Below, piece after piece: positions 1-8,298 of a DNA stretch of 64,000 nt; the first letter of the stretch is position 1, and each line of letters opens with the position of its first letter. The stretch comes from Martinezella tropici. Lineage in GTDB: Bacteria; Pseudomonadota; Alphaproteobacteria; Rhizobiales; Rhizobiaceae. A program made the translations under genes and the position numbers. A model generated the notes under the pieces. That model made no database searches and was not told where the DNA came from. It saw only the letters and a program-made list of their open reading frames with translations. The stretch covers positions 806,001 to 870,000 of the forward strand of contig NZ_QMKK01000054.1 of NCBI RefSeq assembly GCF_003287875.1, written 5' to 3'.

Positions 1-1055
1 CAGCCCTGCTCGGCGCGCCGCTGCTGCTTCTGATGCTGCCGCGCCTGAAGACAGTGCAGCGCAACATTGCGCATCCATCGCAGGATGCGAACCATGCCAT
101 TCGAACATCGAAAGCGCTGCTGGTTGCTTCAGTTCCGGCGCTCGTCCTTCTGCTGGCCGGTGCGGTCTTCTTCGGGCGCGCACCGGACGGTGCATGGACT
201 CTCCTCACCTATATGCATTGGCCCGACGTGCTGCCCTATCGGCTGCCGCGCATCGCCGGTGCTTTTGCGGCCGGCACGATGCTGGGCGTGGTCGGCACTA
301 TCCTGCAGCGGCTGAGCGGCAACGAGATGGCAAGCCCCGAGGTGCTGGGCATTTCCGCGGGCGCCACCTTGGGCGTCACTGCCGCGCTCTTTCTCCTGCC
401 AGCTCCTGGCATTGCCGCGCAACTCGGCTTCGGCGGTATCGGCGCTTTCACCGTTCTCGTTGCCATTTTCCTTTTCGGCATCCGATCCGGTTTCGCACCC
501 GAGCGTGTCCTTTTAACGGGGATCGCGCTCGGAGCCATGCTCGATGCCTTCATCAGCGTGCTCGCCGCAGGCGGCGATCCACGTGCGATGATCGTCATGC
601 AATGGATGAGCGGATCGACTTATCTTGTCGACACGCCAAAGGCAATTTCCGCAACTGCGGCTGCGATAATGGGCCTTGCGCTTGCCTTCCTCGCCCATCG
701 CTGGCTCGATCTGCTGCCGCTCGGGCCGCAGGCAGCACAAGCGATCGGTATCCGCGTCAATCTCGCCCGCGCTAGCCTCTTTGCGCTGGCAGCAACCATG
801 ACCGCCGCCGCCACCCTCGTCCTCGGCCCCTTAAGCTTCATCGGCCTCATGGGCCCGCATCTGGCGCGCGAGCTCGGATTGCGCCGCGCCACACCCCAAC
901 TCGCCGGCGCCGCCCTTGCCGGCGGCGGCCTCACGGTGCTTGCAGACTGGTTCGGCAGAATGATCGCATTTCCCTATCAAATGCCCGCCGGCCTCATCTC
1001 GGCACTCGTGGGGGCGCCGCTGCTGCTGGTGATGCTGATGAAGCGATCAAAATGA
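1..1055 (+). CDS. fhuB: FhuB-type Fe(III)-siderophore ABC permease, C-terminal half (left-truncated)
   Basis: Inner-membrane permease of the FecCD family that moves a ferric siderophore, probably of the hydroxamate type, from periplasm to cytoplasm. The frame is open from base 3 and the first visible residues, ALLGAPLLLLML, are repeated almost exactly at the C-terminus (ALVGAPLLLVML). That internal duplication is the hallmark of FhuB, in which two FecCD halves are fused into one chain of about 650 residues; one full half (about 340 residues) is visible here. FecCD-like motifs include a GxxLQ segment (about residue 86 from the ATG at 33) and GPLSFIGLMGPHLAR near residue 262. The ATG at 33 is therefore internal and not the true start. 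fhuC/fhuD-type partners would lie upstream, outside the window. The gene converges on a TonB-dependent receptor. Confidence 0.88.
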   Translation, partial: ALLGAPLLLLMLPRLKTVQRNIAHPSQDANHAIRTSKALLVASVPALVLLLAGAVFFGRAPDGAWTLLTYMHWPDVLPYRLPRIAGAFAAGTMLGVVGTILQRLSGNEMASPEVLGISAGATLGVTAALFLLPAPGIAAQLGFGGIGAFTVLVAIFLFGIRSGFAPERVLLTGIALGAMLDAFISVLAAGGDPRAMIVMQWMSGSTYLVDTPKAISATAAAIMGLALAFLAHRWLDLLPLGPQAAQAIGIRVNLARASLFALAATMTAAATLVLGPLSFIGLMGPHLARELGLRRATPQLAGAALAGGGLTVLADWFGRMIAFPYQMPAGLISALVGAPLLLVMLMKRSK

Positions 1056-1069
1056 TCGCTTCATTCTTT
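1038..1069 (+). terminator. Rho-independent terminator overlapping the fhuB stop codon
   Basis: A perfect 12-bp inverted repeat (ATGAAGCGATCA at 1038-1049 and TGATCGCTTCAT at 1053-1064) separated by AAA and followed by TCTTTAAATT. The hairpin includes the last codons and the TGA stop of the permease gene. The U-tract is short, so efficiency is uncertain. Confidence 0.6.
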
Positions 1070-1125
1070 AAATTCGATCCAACTCACATGTAAGCTTTGT
1101 AAGATCTCAACGATGGTATGACCTT

Positions 1126-1262
1126 CTGTAGAAGCTATGCCATTGTCCAACGCAACCGATTTGCAAGTTGAAAGCTGGCTGCAATCCCGCTTAGAGAGGC
1201 GCCGGAAAACTCCAACCACGTTGGCGCAGAAAGCCGACCTTGGCTGAGTTATCAATCTGTTC
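1126..1262 (+). pseudogene. Possible remnant of an XRE-type HTH gene
   Basis: This is part of the 1056-1430 gap between two convergent genes. A short frame from ATG 1138 reads WLQSRLERRRKTPTTLAQK and stops at a TGA at 1243-1245. It resembles the start of small rhizobial HTH repressors (WLxxRLxxxGKTPTxLAxxAGL). Past the stop the same frame reads VINLFRLI, which could match the usual STINRFLN recognition-helix region. No intact HTH gene can be assembled. The rest of the gap to 1430 holds nothing I recognise. This is a weak call based only on motif resemblance. Confidence 0.25.
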
Positions 1263-1430
1263 CGCCTCATCCTTGCCCAGTCCAGAGCCGGTGGAGCACG
1301 GCGAAAAAGGACAGTGGATGCTCAAAATCTTGGCCGCTTCTATAGAATGCAGTTAGCAGTAAGCGACAAATCTCGCCGAATTGGTAGGTACATCAGGCGC
1401 CGCGAAAAAACGCGCGCCTATTACGCAACG

Positions 1431-3614
1431 TTACCACCTGTACCTCAACGACGCCGTGACGTTTCTCCCCTGGCCGAGATAGCAATAACCCTCATTGCAA
1501 ACCGTCAGGCGGCGATTGACGATGTTGCGGAGGTCGACGGAGGCGGTCAGGCCTTTGTATTTCTGGTCGATTGCGCCGAAGTCGTAGGAGAGTGCTGCGT
1601 CCAGATAGAAGCTTGCGTCGTTCTTGGCGGTGTTGGCAGTGCTGGTATAGGTCTCGCCGGTGTAGCGGACACCGGCGCCGACGGTGAGGCCCTTTGCTGC
1701 CGAATCTTCCTGGAAGGTATAGTTCGACCACAGGCTGGCGATGCTCTTGGGCGTCACTGCGGGCGCATTGCCGGCATCGTCACCACGGGTGATTTCGGAA
1801 TGGTTGTATGAGTAGGCGGCAATCACATCCCAGCCGTCGCTGATAGTCGTCTTGGCTTCCAGCTCGATGCCCTTGTTGGTCACCTCGCCGAGCGAGGCAT
1901 AGATGCCCGTTAGCGGATCGACCAGAACGGGCTTGTTCTTCTCGGCGAGATGATAGGCGACGGCCGAGAGCAGAATGTCGGTGCCTGGCGGCTGGTATTT
2001 CACGCCCAGTTCATACTGTTCGCCCTTGGTCGGATCGAGGATGCTGCCCGATGCGGATCGCTGGGTAACCGGGTTGAAGGAGGTCGAATAGCTGGTGAAG
2101 GGCGCAATGCCGTTGTCGAAGAGATAGAGGGCGCCGGCCTGGTACGAAAATGCATTCTTGTCGAGGCGGTCACCAGTGGTCGTATCAGTGGAGACGATAG
2201 TGGTGTCGGTCGACTGCTTGACCCATGTCTGGCGCCCGCCGAGCGTGAAGCGCCACTTGTCGACTTCGATCTGATCCATGGCGTAGGCGCCGAACTGCTG
2301 CAGGCTGCCATCGACCCGGCTGAGATTATAGGCCGGCGTCGGACCCGATACTCCGTAGGTAGGGTTGTTGATATCGAAGTCATAGGCGGGGCTGGTCGTT
2401 CCATCCATCCCATATGCGAACGAATCGTTCATGCGGGTATAGTCGAGACCGAACAGCATGGTATGGGCAGCAGGGCCGGTATCGAATTTGGATTCAAGCT
2501 GGTTGTCGACCTGGAAGACATTCATCTTGTCGCCGATCGCGGTCGCGCCGCGCTGCGCAACGTCGCCGATCCAGCTGTAAGTGCTGAGATAACGCGACTT
2601 CAGATCAAGATGCGAGAAGCGAAGGTTCTGACGGAAGGTGAAGCCGCCATCGAATTCGTGCTCGAACTGATAGCCGACCTGCTGCTGCTGAGTCTTTTGA
2701 TAGTCATAGTCCGGATCGCTGTCGCGGAGATTGAGAACATTACCGTCCGGACCGGTCAGTGCGCCGACATTGGCGTCGGTCTCGGTGGACTGCGCTGATC
2801 CATAGACCGTAAATTTCGTCGCATCGTCAGGCTTCCAGGTGAAGGAAGGTTGGATGAAATAGCGGTCGTCGGCGATATCGAAATTGGTGTCGCCCTTTCG
2901 CGCCAGGCCGACGATCCGGTACAGCATGGTGTCGTCATCCTTGCTGACCGGCCCGCCGAAATCGAACATCGTCTGGGCGCGATCCGACGTTCCCCAGAGA
3001 ACCCCGACCTCCCTGATCGTTTCTTCCGTCGGCAGCTTCGAGATCTTGTTGACGATACCACCAGGCGATCCGGCGCCATAGAGCACCGATACCGGCCCCT
3101 TGATCACTTCAACCCGATCGAGCGCATAGGAATCGGTTCGGAACATCCCGTAATTCATGTAGGGCTGCCGCAATCCGTCGCGGTAGTCGCCATTAGTGGT
3201 GACGTCGTTACCGCGAATATAGATCTGGTCAAAACGCGGATCGAAGCCGTACGAGCCGGTCTGGACGCCGGCAGAATAGCGAACCGCTTCGATGATATCC
3301 TGCGCGCCTCGTTCTTCCATCTCCTTTTTGGTTATGACCGAAACGGAGCGTGGCGTTTCAACCAGAGGCGTACTGATCTTGGTGGCGCCTTGGCTTTTCT
3401 TTGCCGCTATCGTCGTATTGTCGCTTGCATCGCTCGACTGACCGCTGACGACGATCGGCGCTAGCTTGGTCGCGTTGCCGCTGTCCGCATTGGAATCCTG
3501 CGCAAAGGCATTTCCGCCCAGCGCAAGCACAGTGGCAAGTGCTGTAGCACTGCCCGTAAGGTGGAATCTCCGACGCGTCAAGTTATTGATATAATTATAC
3601 GATCCCTGCTTCAT
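1431..3614 (-). CDS. TonB-dependent siderophore receptor (FhuA/FoxA-like)
   Basis: Outer-membrane ligand-gated channel that takes up a ferric siderophore using TonB energy. From ATG 3614 the product is 727 residues: a signal peptide ending near GGNAFA, an APIVVSG segment that could serve as TonB box, a plug domain (TPRSVSVITKKEM, IYIRGND, RVEVIKGPVSVLYGAGSPGGIVN) and a long beta-barrel ending in the aromatic residue W (LRYRW), as expected for outer-membrane insertion. I prefer ATG 3614 because AAAAGGGA lies just upstream and the N-terminus then looks like a signal peptide; an in-frame ATG at 3656 would add 14 residues. The length fits the TIGR01783 siderophore-receptor class. The ligand cannot be read from sequence, but the FhuB-type permease next door suggests a hydroxamate. 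An IRO box sits 78 bp upstream. Confidence 0.92.
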   Translation of the reverse strand: MKQGSYNYINNLTRRRFHLTGSATALATVLALGGNAFAQDSNADSGNATKLAPIVVSGQSSDASDNTTIAAKKSQGATKISTPLVETPRSVSVITKKEMEERGAQDIIEAVRYSAGVQTGSYGFDPRFDQIYIRGNDVTTNGDYRDGLRQPYMNYGMFRTDSYALDRVEVIKGPVSVLYGAGSPGGIVNKISKLPTEETIREVGVLWGTSDRAQTMFDFGGPVSKDDDTMLYRIVGLARKGDTNFDIADDRYFIQPSFTWKPDDATKFTVYGSAQSTETDANVGALTGPDGNVLNLRDSDPDYDYQKTQQQQVGYQFEHEFDGGFTFRQNLRFSHLDLKSRYLSTYSWIGDVAQRGATAIGDKMNVFQVDNQLESKFDTGPAAHTMLFGLDYTRMNDSFAYGMDGTTSPAYDFDINNPTYGVSGPTPAYNLSRVDGSLQQFGAYAMDQIEVDKWRFTLGGRQTWVKQSTDTTIVSTDTTTGDRLDKNAFSYQAGALYLFDNGIAPFTSYSTSFNPVTQRSASGSILDPTKGEQYELGVKYQPPGTDILLSAVAYHLAEKNKPVLVDPLTGIYASLGEVTNKGIELEAKTTISDGWDVIAAYSYNHSEITRGDDAGNAPAVTPKSIASLWSNYTFQEDSAAKGLTVGAGVRYTGETYTSTANTAKNDASFYLDAALSYDFGAIDQKYKGLTASVDLRNIVNRRLTVCNEGYCYLGQGRNVTASLRYRW

Positions 3615-3691
3615 ATTCCCTTTTCGCCTGCCCGTTCCTGAAAAAAGATGGCGCAAACTAGTTCGCGGGTGCAGCCGGCGTCAAGAATACA

Positions 3692-3706
3692 TGAGTTATT
3701 AAGTCA
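3692..3706 (-). promoter_or_regulatory. RirA-type IRO box upstream of the TonB receptor
   Basis: TGA-GTTATTAAG-TCA matches the rhizobial iron-responsive operator TGA-N9-TCA recognised by RirA. It extends to ATGA/TCAT on the outer edges (3691-3707). It lies 78 bp upstream of the receptor start, in the divergent promoter region. The match is seen directly; RirA binding is inferred. Confidence 0.65.
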
Positions 3707-3836
3707 TCTTTTTTTCTGAATTCCGAATCCTTGTTGCAAAATGGCCTGCCTGGTCCACGGCCGGCAGAAAATGCACAACCATAATTTGCATTGCCACTTC
3801 ATTTGAGTGGCTTGTCAGATTGCGTCTCCGATAATA

Positions 3837-3851
3837 TGAGGGATAAAATCA
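3837..3851 (+). promoter_or_regulatory. Second IRO box, upstream of the siderophore hydrolase
   Basis: TGA-GGGATAAAA-TCA is a second exact TGA-N9-TCA match, again extended to ATGA/TCAT (3836-3852). It is identical to the first box at 13 of 17 positions. It lies 61 bp upstream of the hydrolase start and abuts an AT-rich ATAATAT stretch that could be a -10 region, where a repressor would block transcription in iron-replete cells. Confidence 0.65.
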
Positions 3852-3911
3852 TCTTTTCGTCGGGACGCCGCGCAATTCGATGTTCCAAATATTCGGTCAG
3901 CCGGAGAAATC

Positions 3912-4814
3912 ATGTCCGAACCGTCATTACCTGAAACAGCCGGTGTCCAGGCACCCGTTACGCTTGGCGGCTGCACGTTTGCCGATCTGACGTTTGAGAA
4001 TGCCGATCAGCCGCACAGGATTTTTCTTTATCGCCCCAGCAAGCCGGCGCCGCCGGAGGGATGGCCGGTCCTCTATCTGACGGATGGCAACGCCTGCTTT
4101 GCCACCTCCGTCGATGCGCTGAAGGTGCAGGCGAGCTACCCGAATGGGACCAATGTCGGCGAAGGCGTCATCGTCGCCATCGGCTATCCCACGGACGAGC
4201 CGTATGATCCGCTTCGCCGCTCCTGGGATCTAAGCCCACCGCCGGGCCGGGTTTATCCACCATTTTTTCCAGACACACCCGACGTGAGGACAGGCGGAGG
4301 GAAGCATTTCCTGACGCTGATCGAAAACGAACTGAAACCCTGGGTCGAAGAGCAGGTTCCGATCGACCGATCGCGTCAGATACTTTTCGGCCATTCATTC
4401 GGTGGCCTTTTCGTGCTCTACGCGCTGATGACGAAACCAACTGCTTTCAGCAGCTGGATTTCGGCAAGCCCCGCGATCTACTGGGAAGACGCTGCCATTC
4501 TTTCGACCGAGAGTGCATTCCTAGATAAGTATCACGACGCTATCGATATCGAACTGCACCTCTCCGCCGGCCAGTATGAAGGCGAGACTCTTGCGCCCTT
4601 CCACAAGGGTACGCCGGAAGAACAAAAGCGGTTGGAACGCGCAAAGGACACGCGCACGGTGGAACTCGCCCGCGAGATGGCGCACAGATGGGCTAAGCTG
4701 ACCTCATCCACAGGAGCTATAAGCTTTGAGGAATATGCCGGAGAGAACCATATGTCGGTGCTTCCGGTCGCTTTGAACCGGGCTGTACAGATCGCATTTC
4801 GCAGGATGAAATAG
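3912..4814 (+). CDS. Alpha/beta hydrolase, siderophore-esterase-like (IroE/Fes/EstD family)
   Basis: Predicted serine hydrolase of 300 residues in the esterase-D family (PF00756), which includes enzymes that cut imported or exported siderophores (Fes, IroE, BesA). The nucleophile elbow GHSFGG lies near residue 160, an acidic residue of the triad should lie in the C-terminal third, and the GENHMS stretch near residue 278 supplies a likely catalytic His. There is no obvious signal peptide, so a cytoplasmic role in releasing iron from a siderophore is likely. GGAGAAATC precedes the ATG at good spacing. It diverges from the TonB receptor and has its own IRO box, which supports a role in iron acquisition. 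The substrate is not known. Confidence 0.8.
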   Translation: MSEPSLPETAGVQAPVTLGGCTFADLTFENADQPHRIFLYRPSKPAPPEGWPVLYLTDGNACFATSVDALKVQASYPNGTNVGEGVIVAIGYPTDEPYDPLRRSWDLSPPPGRVYPPFFPDTPDVRTGGGKHFLTLIENELKPWVEEQVPIDRSRQILFGHSFGGLFVLYALMTKPTAFSSWISASPAIYWEDAAILSTESAFLDKYHDAIDIELHLSAGQYEGETLAPFHKGTPEEQKRLERAKDTRTVELAREMAHRWAKLTSSTGAISFEEYAGENHMSVLPVALNRAVQIAFRRMK

Positions 4815-4823
4815 TTAGAAAAT

Positions 4824-4964
4824 TCATCCGCTTGCCACTTGCGGCTTCACCGCATTCTTCAGCAACGTCGCCTGCTCGCGTAGCCGGCGCGACAGGCGTA
4901 TTCGGCGCGGATTTCCCGTCATTTCGGAGAGTCGATCAAGCAAAATTAACCCCTGGTTAACCAT
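4824..4964 (-). CDS. Candidate 46-residue basic protein
   Basis: Small open frame antisense to the bcs promoter region. The product would start MVNQGLILLDRL and end NAVKPQVASG; it is rich in Arg and Leu (RRIRLSRRLREQ) and would form a basic amphipathic helix. AAAGGTG precedes the ATG at about 4-5 bases, a reasonable ribosome-binding site. It diverges from bcsN and converges on the hydrolase gene. Its first codons overlap the CtrA-type box at 4946-4960, so either the ORF or the box could be coincidental. I do not recognise a family. Confidence 0.3.
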   Translation of the reverse strand: MVNQGLILLDRLSEMTGNPRRIRLSRRLREQATLLKNAVKPQVASG

Positions 4965-4986
4965 AATCACCTTTCTTTGCTATATT
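4946..4986 (+). promoter_or_regulatory. CtrA-type box and -10 element for the cellulose operon
   Basis: TTAA-CCCCTGG-TTAACC at 4946-4962 matches the alphaproteobacterial CtrA consensus TTAA-N7-TTAAC. It is also an inverted repeat (TTAACC-CCT-GGTTAA). A TATATT hexamer at 4981-4986 lies 18 bp after the second half-site, so that half-site occupies the -35 position, as in CtrA-activated promoters of Caulobacter. It precedes bcsN by about 80-100 bp. Confidence 0.55.
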
Positions 4987-5064
4987 GAATACAAGGGCTT
5001 GATTCTAAAGAGCGTCGCGCAATTTGCGATGAATGCGACCACACACGATTGCCGCGATCCCGAG

Positions 5065-6048
5065 ATGCATTTTTCAAAAGCGATAGCGTTGATAATATTG
5101 GCTTGCCTCGGTGCCGGATGCACGACAACCGGCCAGGTTCGCCAGTCGATCGGCGTGGAAACCATTGCCGCCGACAAGGCGCTGGCCTTTCCGCCTCCGG
5201 GCGGACCGGCGATTGTCAATGTGGTGGAGCGCAGGCGCGCGAAAGATGTCGAGCAGACAATCTCGCTCTACACCTCATCTTCAGTTCCCGGCCAGAATTT
5301 TCTCAAGGTTCAGTTTCTCGGCATAACCGGCTCGAATCCCGGGCTCGGGAGCAGGCCCTTCGAGACGGTCAGCGAGGGCGCGATCGCGCGTGAAATGGCG
5401 GCTGCAATCCCCGGCGTGCGGCTCTCTCGCTCGGCGATATTCGTCCAGAACAGCTACGGTCCCTTTGGCTATGCCTCCGGCCAAAGCAGGGCCGGCGATA
5501 CCTGTCTCTATGCCTGGCAGCAGGTGAAGGCCGGCTTTGCCCCCTCGCAGGAGCAACGCAATTTCGGCATGGTGCAGGTGCGCATCCGGCTCTGCGACGC
5601 CCATGCGACCGAACGCCAGCTCTTGAGCACCGTCTATGGCTATACGATCGCCGGCCATTTTGCCGGTGCCGCGTTGAACCCCTTCGGCGGGCCGCGCGGA
5701 GCCGATGCAGTTCTGGGCAAGCCGGGCGAACTGGTCTATCCCGATGCGACGACCTATCGTGCGGCGCCGATCGGCATCGGCTACCAGAACCGCCCCGCAC
5801 CAGCGCGCACCGTTGTCATCCGCCGCCCGGCCGCGGTGCAGCCGCAGCCGCCGGTCCAGCCAACCCTGCCGCCAATGATCGGACCGCGGGTACCCTTGCC
5901 CGACGGACAAGGTGTGCCGCCACAGACGAATGGTGCAAGCGGGCCAACCTCGATCGGGCAGCCGCCGTCAATCAATACGGCAAGCAATATCGTCGTGCCT
6001 TTACCCGACTGTAACGGAGAAGCTGGCATATCCCAGGAGTGCCGCTAG
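5065..6048 (+). CDS. bcsN: Cellulose biosynthesis protein BcsN (lipoprotein)
   Basis: First gene of the cellulose operon. From ATG 5065 the product has a lipoprotein signal peptide: a basic start, a hydrophobic stretch and the lipobox LGAGC near residue 18, so it is probably anchored to a membrane facing the periplasm. The middle part fits BcsN, a protein found in rhizobial and agrobacterial cellulose operons whose exact role is unknown. The C-terminal third is rich in Pro and Gln (PQPPVQPTLPPM). A longer frame from 4999 is open but would place non-signal sequence before the lipobox, so I reject it. The length from 5065 is 327 residues. It is followed 60 bp later by bcsA. Confidence 0.8.
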   Translation: MHFSKAIALIILACLGAGCTTTGQVRQSIGVETIAADKALAFPPPGGPAIVNVVERRRAKDVEQTISLYTSSSVPGQNFLKVQFLGITGSNPGLGSRPFETVSEGAIAREMAAAIPGVRLSRSAIFVQNSYGPFGYASGQSRAGDTCLYAWQQVKAGFAPSQEQRNFGMVQVRIRLCDAHATERQLLSTVYGYTIAGHFAGAALNPFGGPRGADAVLGKPGELVYPDATTYRAAPIGIGYQNRPAPARTVVIRRPAAVQPQPPVQPTLPPMIGPRVPLPDGQGVPPQTNGASGPTSIGQPPSINTASNIVVPLPDCNGEAGISQECR

Positions 6049-6108
6049 CAGGCGGAACGGCTTAGGGACGCCAGGATGGCGTCTGGCAATACCTTTGAAG
6101 GGACACCG

Positions 6109-8298
6109 ATGCACACAGCACGCAGCATCTTGATATGGGCCGTGATAGCGCTATGCGGCATCGTGCTGATCACATTGCCGGTCAACCTTCAAACCCAGCT
6201 GATTGCCGGCACGGTGGTCGTTACCATCATGGCCATCATCAAGGTTCTCAAGCGTCAGGGAACATGGCGCCTGGTCGCCCTCGCCTTCGGCACCGCCATC
6301 GTGCTGCGCTATGTCTATTGGCGCACCTCCTACACGCTGCCGCCGGTCAACCAGCTGGAAAACTTCATCCCGGGCCTGCTGCTTTATCTCGCCGAAATGT
6401 ACAACGTCGCGATGCTGATGCTCAGCCTCTTCATCGTCGCGACACCCCTGCCCCCGCGTACCGCACGCGCGGCAAAGACACAGAACTTCCCGACGGTGGA
6501 CGTCTTCGTACCATCCTATAATGAAGACACCAACCTGCTTGCCAATACGCTCGCCTCGGCCAAGGCGATGGACTATCCGCCCGACAAGCTCAGGGTTTGG
6601 CTGTTGGACGACGGTGGTACCGCGCAAAAGCGCAACTCGACGAAGGTTCTGGAATCACGGGCTGCGATCGCACGCCACAATGAGCTCAAGCAGCTGTGCG
6701 ACGATCTGGAAGTCGAATATCTGACACGCGAGCGCAACGAACATGCAAAGGCCGGCAATCTCAACAACGGGCTGGAGCATTCGAACGGCGAATTGATTGC
6801 CGTCTTCGACGCCGACCACGCGCCCGCTCGCGATTTTCTACGCGAAACGGTCGGATATTTCGAGGACGATCCAAAGCTCTTCCTCGTGCAGACGCCACAT
6901 TTCTTCATCAATCCGGATCCGCTGGAGCGCAACCTGCGCACCTTCGACAACATGCCGAGCGAGAACGAGATGTTCTACGGCATCATTCAGCGCGGCCTGG
7001 ACAAATGGAATGCGGCCTTTTTCTGCGGGTCCGCCGCCGTGCTCAGCCGCCGGGCGCTGGAATCGCAAAATGGCTTCAGCGGCATCAGCATCACCGAGGA
7101 TTGCGAAACCGCGCTTGCCCTGCACGGGGCCGGCTGGAACAGCATTTATGTCGACAAGCCCCTTATTGCCGGCCTGCAGCCGGCGACCTTTGCAAGCTTC
7201 ATCGGCCAGCGCAGCCGCTGGGCGCAGGGCATGATGCAGATCCTGCGCTTCCGCTTTCCTCTCCTGAAGCGCGGCCTGACGCTGCCGCAGCGCCTCTGCT
7301 ACATGTCGTCGACGCTCTTTTGGCTCTTTCCGTTCCCGCGCGTCATTTTCCTGTTCGCGCCGCTCTTCTATCTGTTCTTCGACCTCGAGATCTTTACGGC
7401 GTCGGGCAGCGAGTTCCTCGCCTATACGCTTGCCTACATGCTCGTGAACCTGATGATGCAGAATTATCTCTACGGCTCGTTCCGCTGGCCATGGATTTCC
7501 GAGCTCTATGAATATGTCCAGACGGTGCATCTATTGCCTGCCGTCGTTTCGGTCATGCTCAATCCGCGCAAGCCGACCTTCAAGGTCACTGCCAAGGACG
7601 AATCGATCGCCGTCAGCCGGCTCTCGGAGATCAGCCGTCCGTTTTTCGTCATCTTCGCCGTTCAGATCATCGCGCTGGCGGTCACCATATACCGCGTCTA
7701 TGCGGAACCTTATAAGGCGGATGTCACGCTCGTCGTCGGTGGTTGGAACCTCATCAACCTTATCCTGTCCGGCTGCGCACTTGGCGTCGTCTCGGAACGC
7801 GGGGAGCGCGCCTCCTCGCGGCGCGTCAGGGTGGATCGGCGCAGCGAATTCGGGACCGACGGCAACTGGAACTCCGCATCCATCGAGGATGTTTCCGTCC
7901 ATGGCGCCAGGCTGAACGTCTTCAACAGGGGGATGGAACCGATCAAGGTCGGTTCGGAAGCCACCATTCGCTTCCAGCCCTATAGTGGCGCCGACATGGT
8001 GACCTTGTCGGTCGTGATCCGCAATATCGAACAAACGGGCGATATCACGGCCGTTGGATGCCAGTATGTTCCGAAGGGCGCGGCCGACCATCGCCTGATC
8101 GCCGATCTCGTCTTCGCCAATTCCGACCAATGGACGAAGTTCCAGCAAGCGCGACGGCGCAATCCCGGCATCATCCGGGGAACGATCTGGTTCCTGAGCC
8201 TGTCGTTCTATCAGACCAGTCGCGGTTTGATCTACCTTTTCAGGGGCGTCGGCTCGGATCGCACCCAGCAGCGGCAGGAGGCGAAGGCGAGAAGCTGA
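6109..8298 (+). CDS. bcsA: Cellulose synthase catalytic subunit BcsA (UDP-forming)
   Basis: Inner-membrane processive GT2 enzyme that polymerises UDP-glucose into beta-1,4-glucan and pushes it across the membrane. From ATG 6109 the protein is 729 residues. Visible motifs: LLDDGG near 165-170, FDADH near 233-237, TED near 329-331 and QRSRW near 367-371 (the QxxRW acceptor-site motif), with hydrophobic segments at the N-terminus and from about 395 to 560. A C-terminal PilZ domain carries RASSR (RxxxR, near 567-571) and DVSVHG (DxSxxG, near 594-599), so c-di-GMP activation is expected. GAAGGGA sits 5 bases before ATG 6109; an upstream in-frame ATG at 6076 is less well placed. The stop overlaps the bcsB start (TGATG). 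Confidence 0.96.
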   Translation: MHTARSILIWAVIALCGIVLITLPVNLQTQLIAGTVVVTIMAIIKVLKRQGTWRLVALAFGTAIVLRYVYWRTSYTLPPVNQLENFIPGLLLYLAEMYNVAMLMLSLFIVATPLPPRTARAAKTQNFPTVDVFVPSYNEDTNLLANTLASAKAMDYPPDKLRVWLLDDGGTAQKRNSTKVLESRAAIARHNELKQLCDDLEVEYLTRERNEHAKAGNLNNGLEHSNGELIAVFDADHAPARDFLRETVGYFEDDPKLFLVQTPHFFINPDPLERNLRTFDNMPSENEMFYGIIQRGLDKWNAAFFCGSAAVLSRRALESQNGFSGISITEDCETALALHGAGWNSIYVDKPLIAGLQPATFASFIGQRSRWAQGMMQILRFRFPLLKRGLTLPQRLCYMSSTLFWLFPFPRVIFLFAPLFYLFFDLEIFTASGSEFLAYTLAYMLVNLMMQNYLYGSFRWPWISELYEYVQTVHLLPAVVSVMLNPRKPTFKVTAKDESIAVSRLSEISRPFFVIFAVQIIALAVTIYRVYAEPYKADVTLVVGGWNLINLILSGCALGVVSERGERASSRRVRVDRRSEFGTDGNWNSASIEDVSVHGARLNVFNRGMEPIKVGSEATIRFQPYSGADMVTLSVVIRNIEQTGDITAVGCQYVPKGAADHRLIADLVFANSDQWTKFQQARRRNPGIIRGTIWFLSLSFYQTSRGLIYLFRGVGSDRTQQRQEAKARS

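Noticed and set aside
1314..1811. 165-codon + strand frame at the end of the siderophore receptor gene
   Set aside because: Antisense to the receptor's C-terminal barrel, whose motifs and final Trp are clear; typical high-GC shadow frame.
1950..2798. 282-codon + strand frame inside the receptor gene
   Set aside because: Fully antisense to a confident gene, no family resemblance, skewed composition.
3804..3817. TGA-GTGGCTTG-TCA as a third IRO box
   Set aside because: Spacer is 8 rather than 9 bases; the two exact boxes are enough to explain control.
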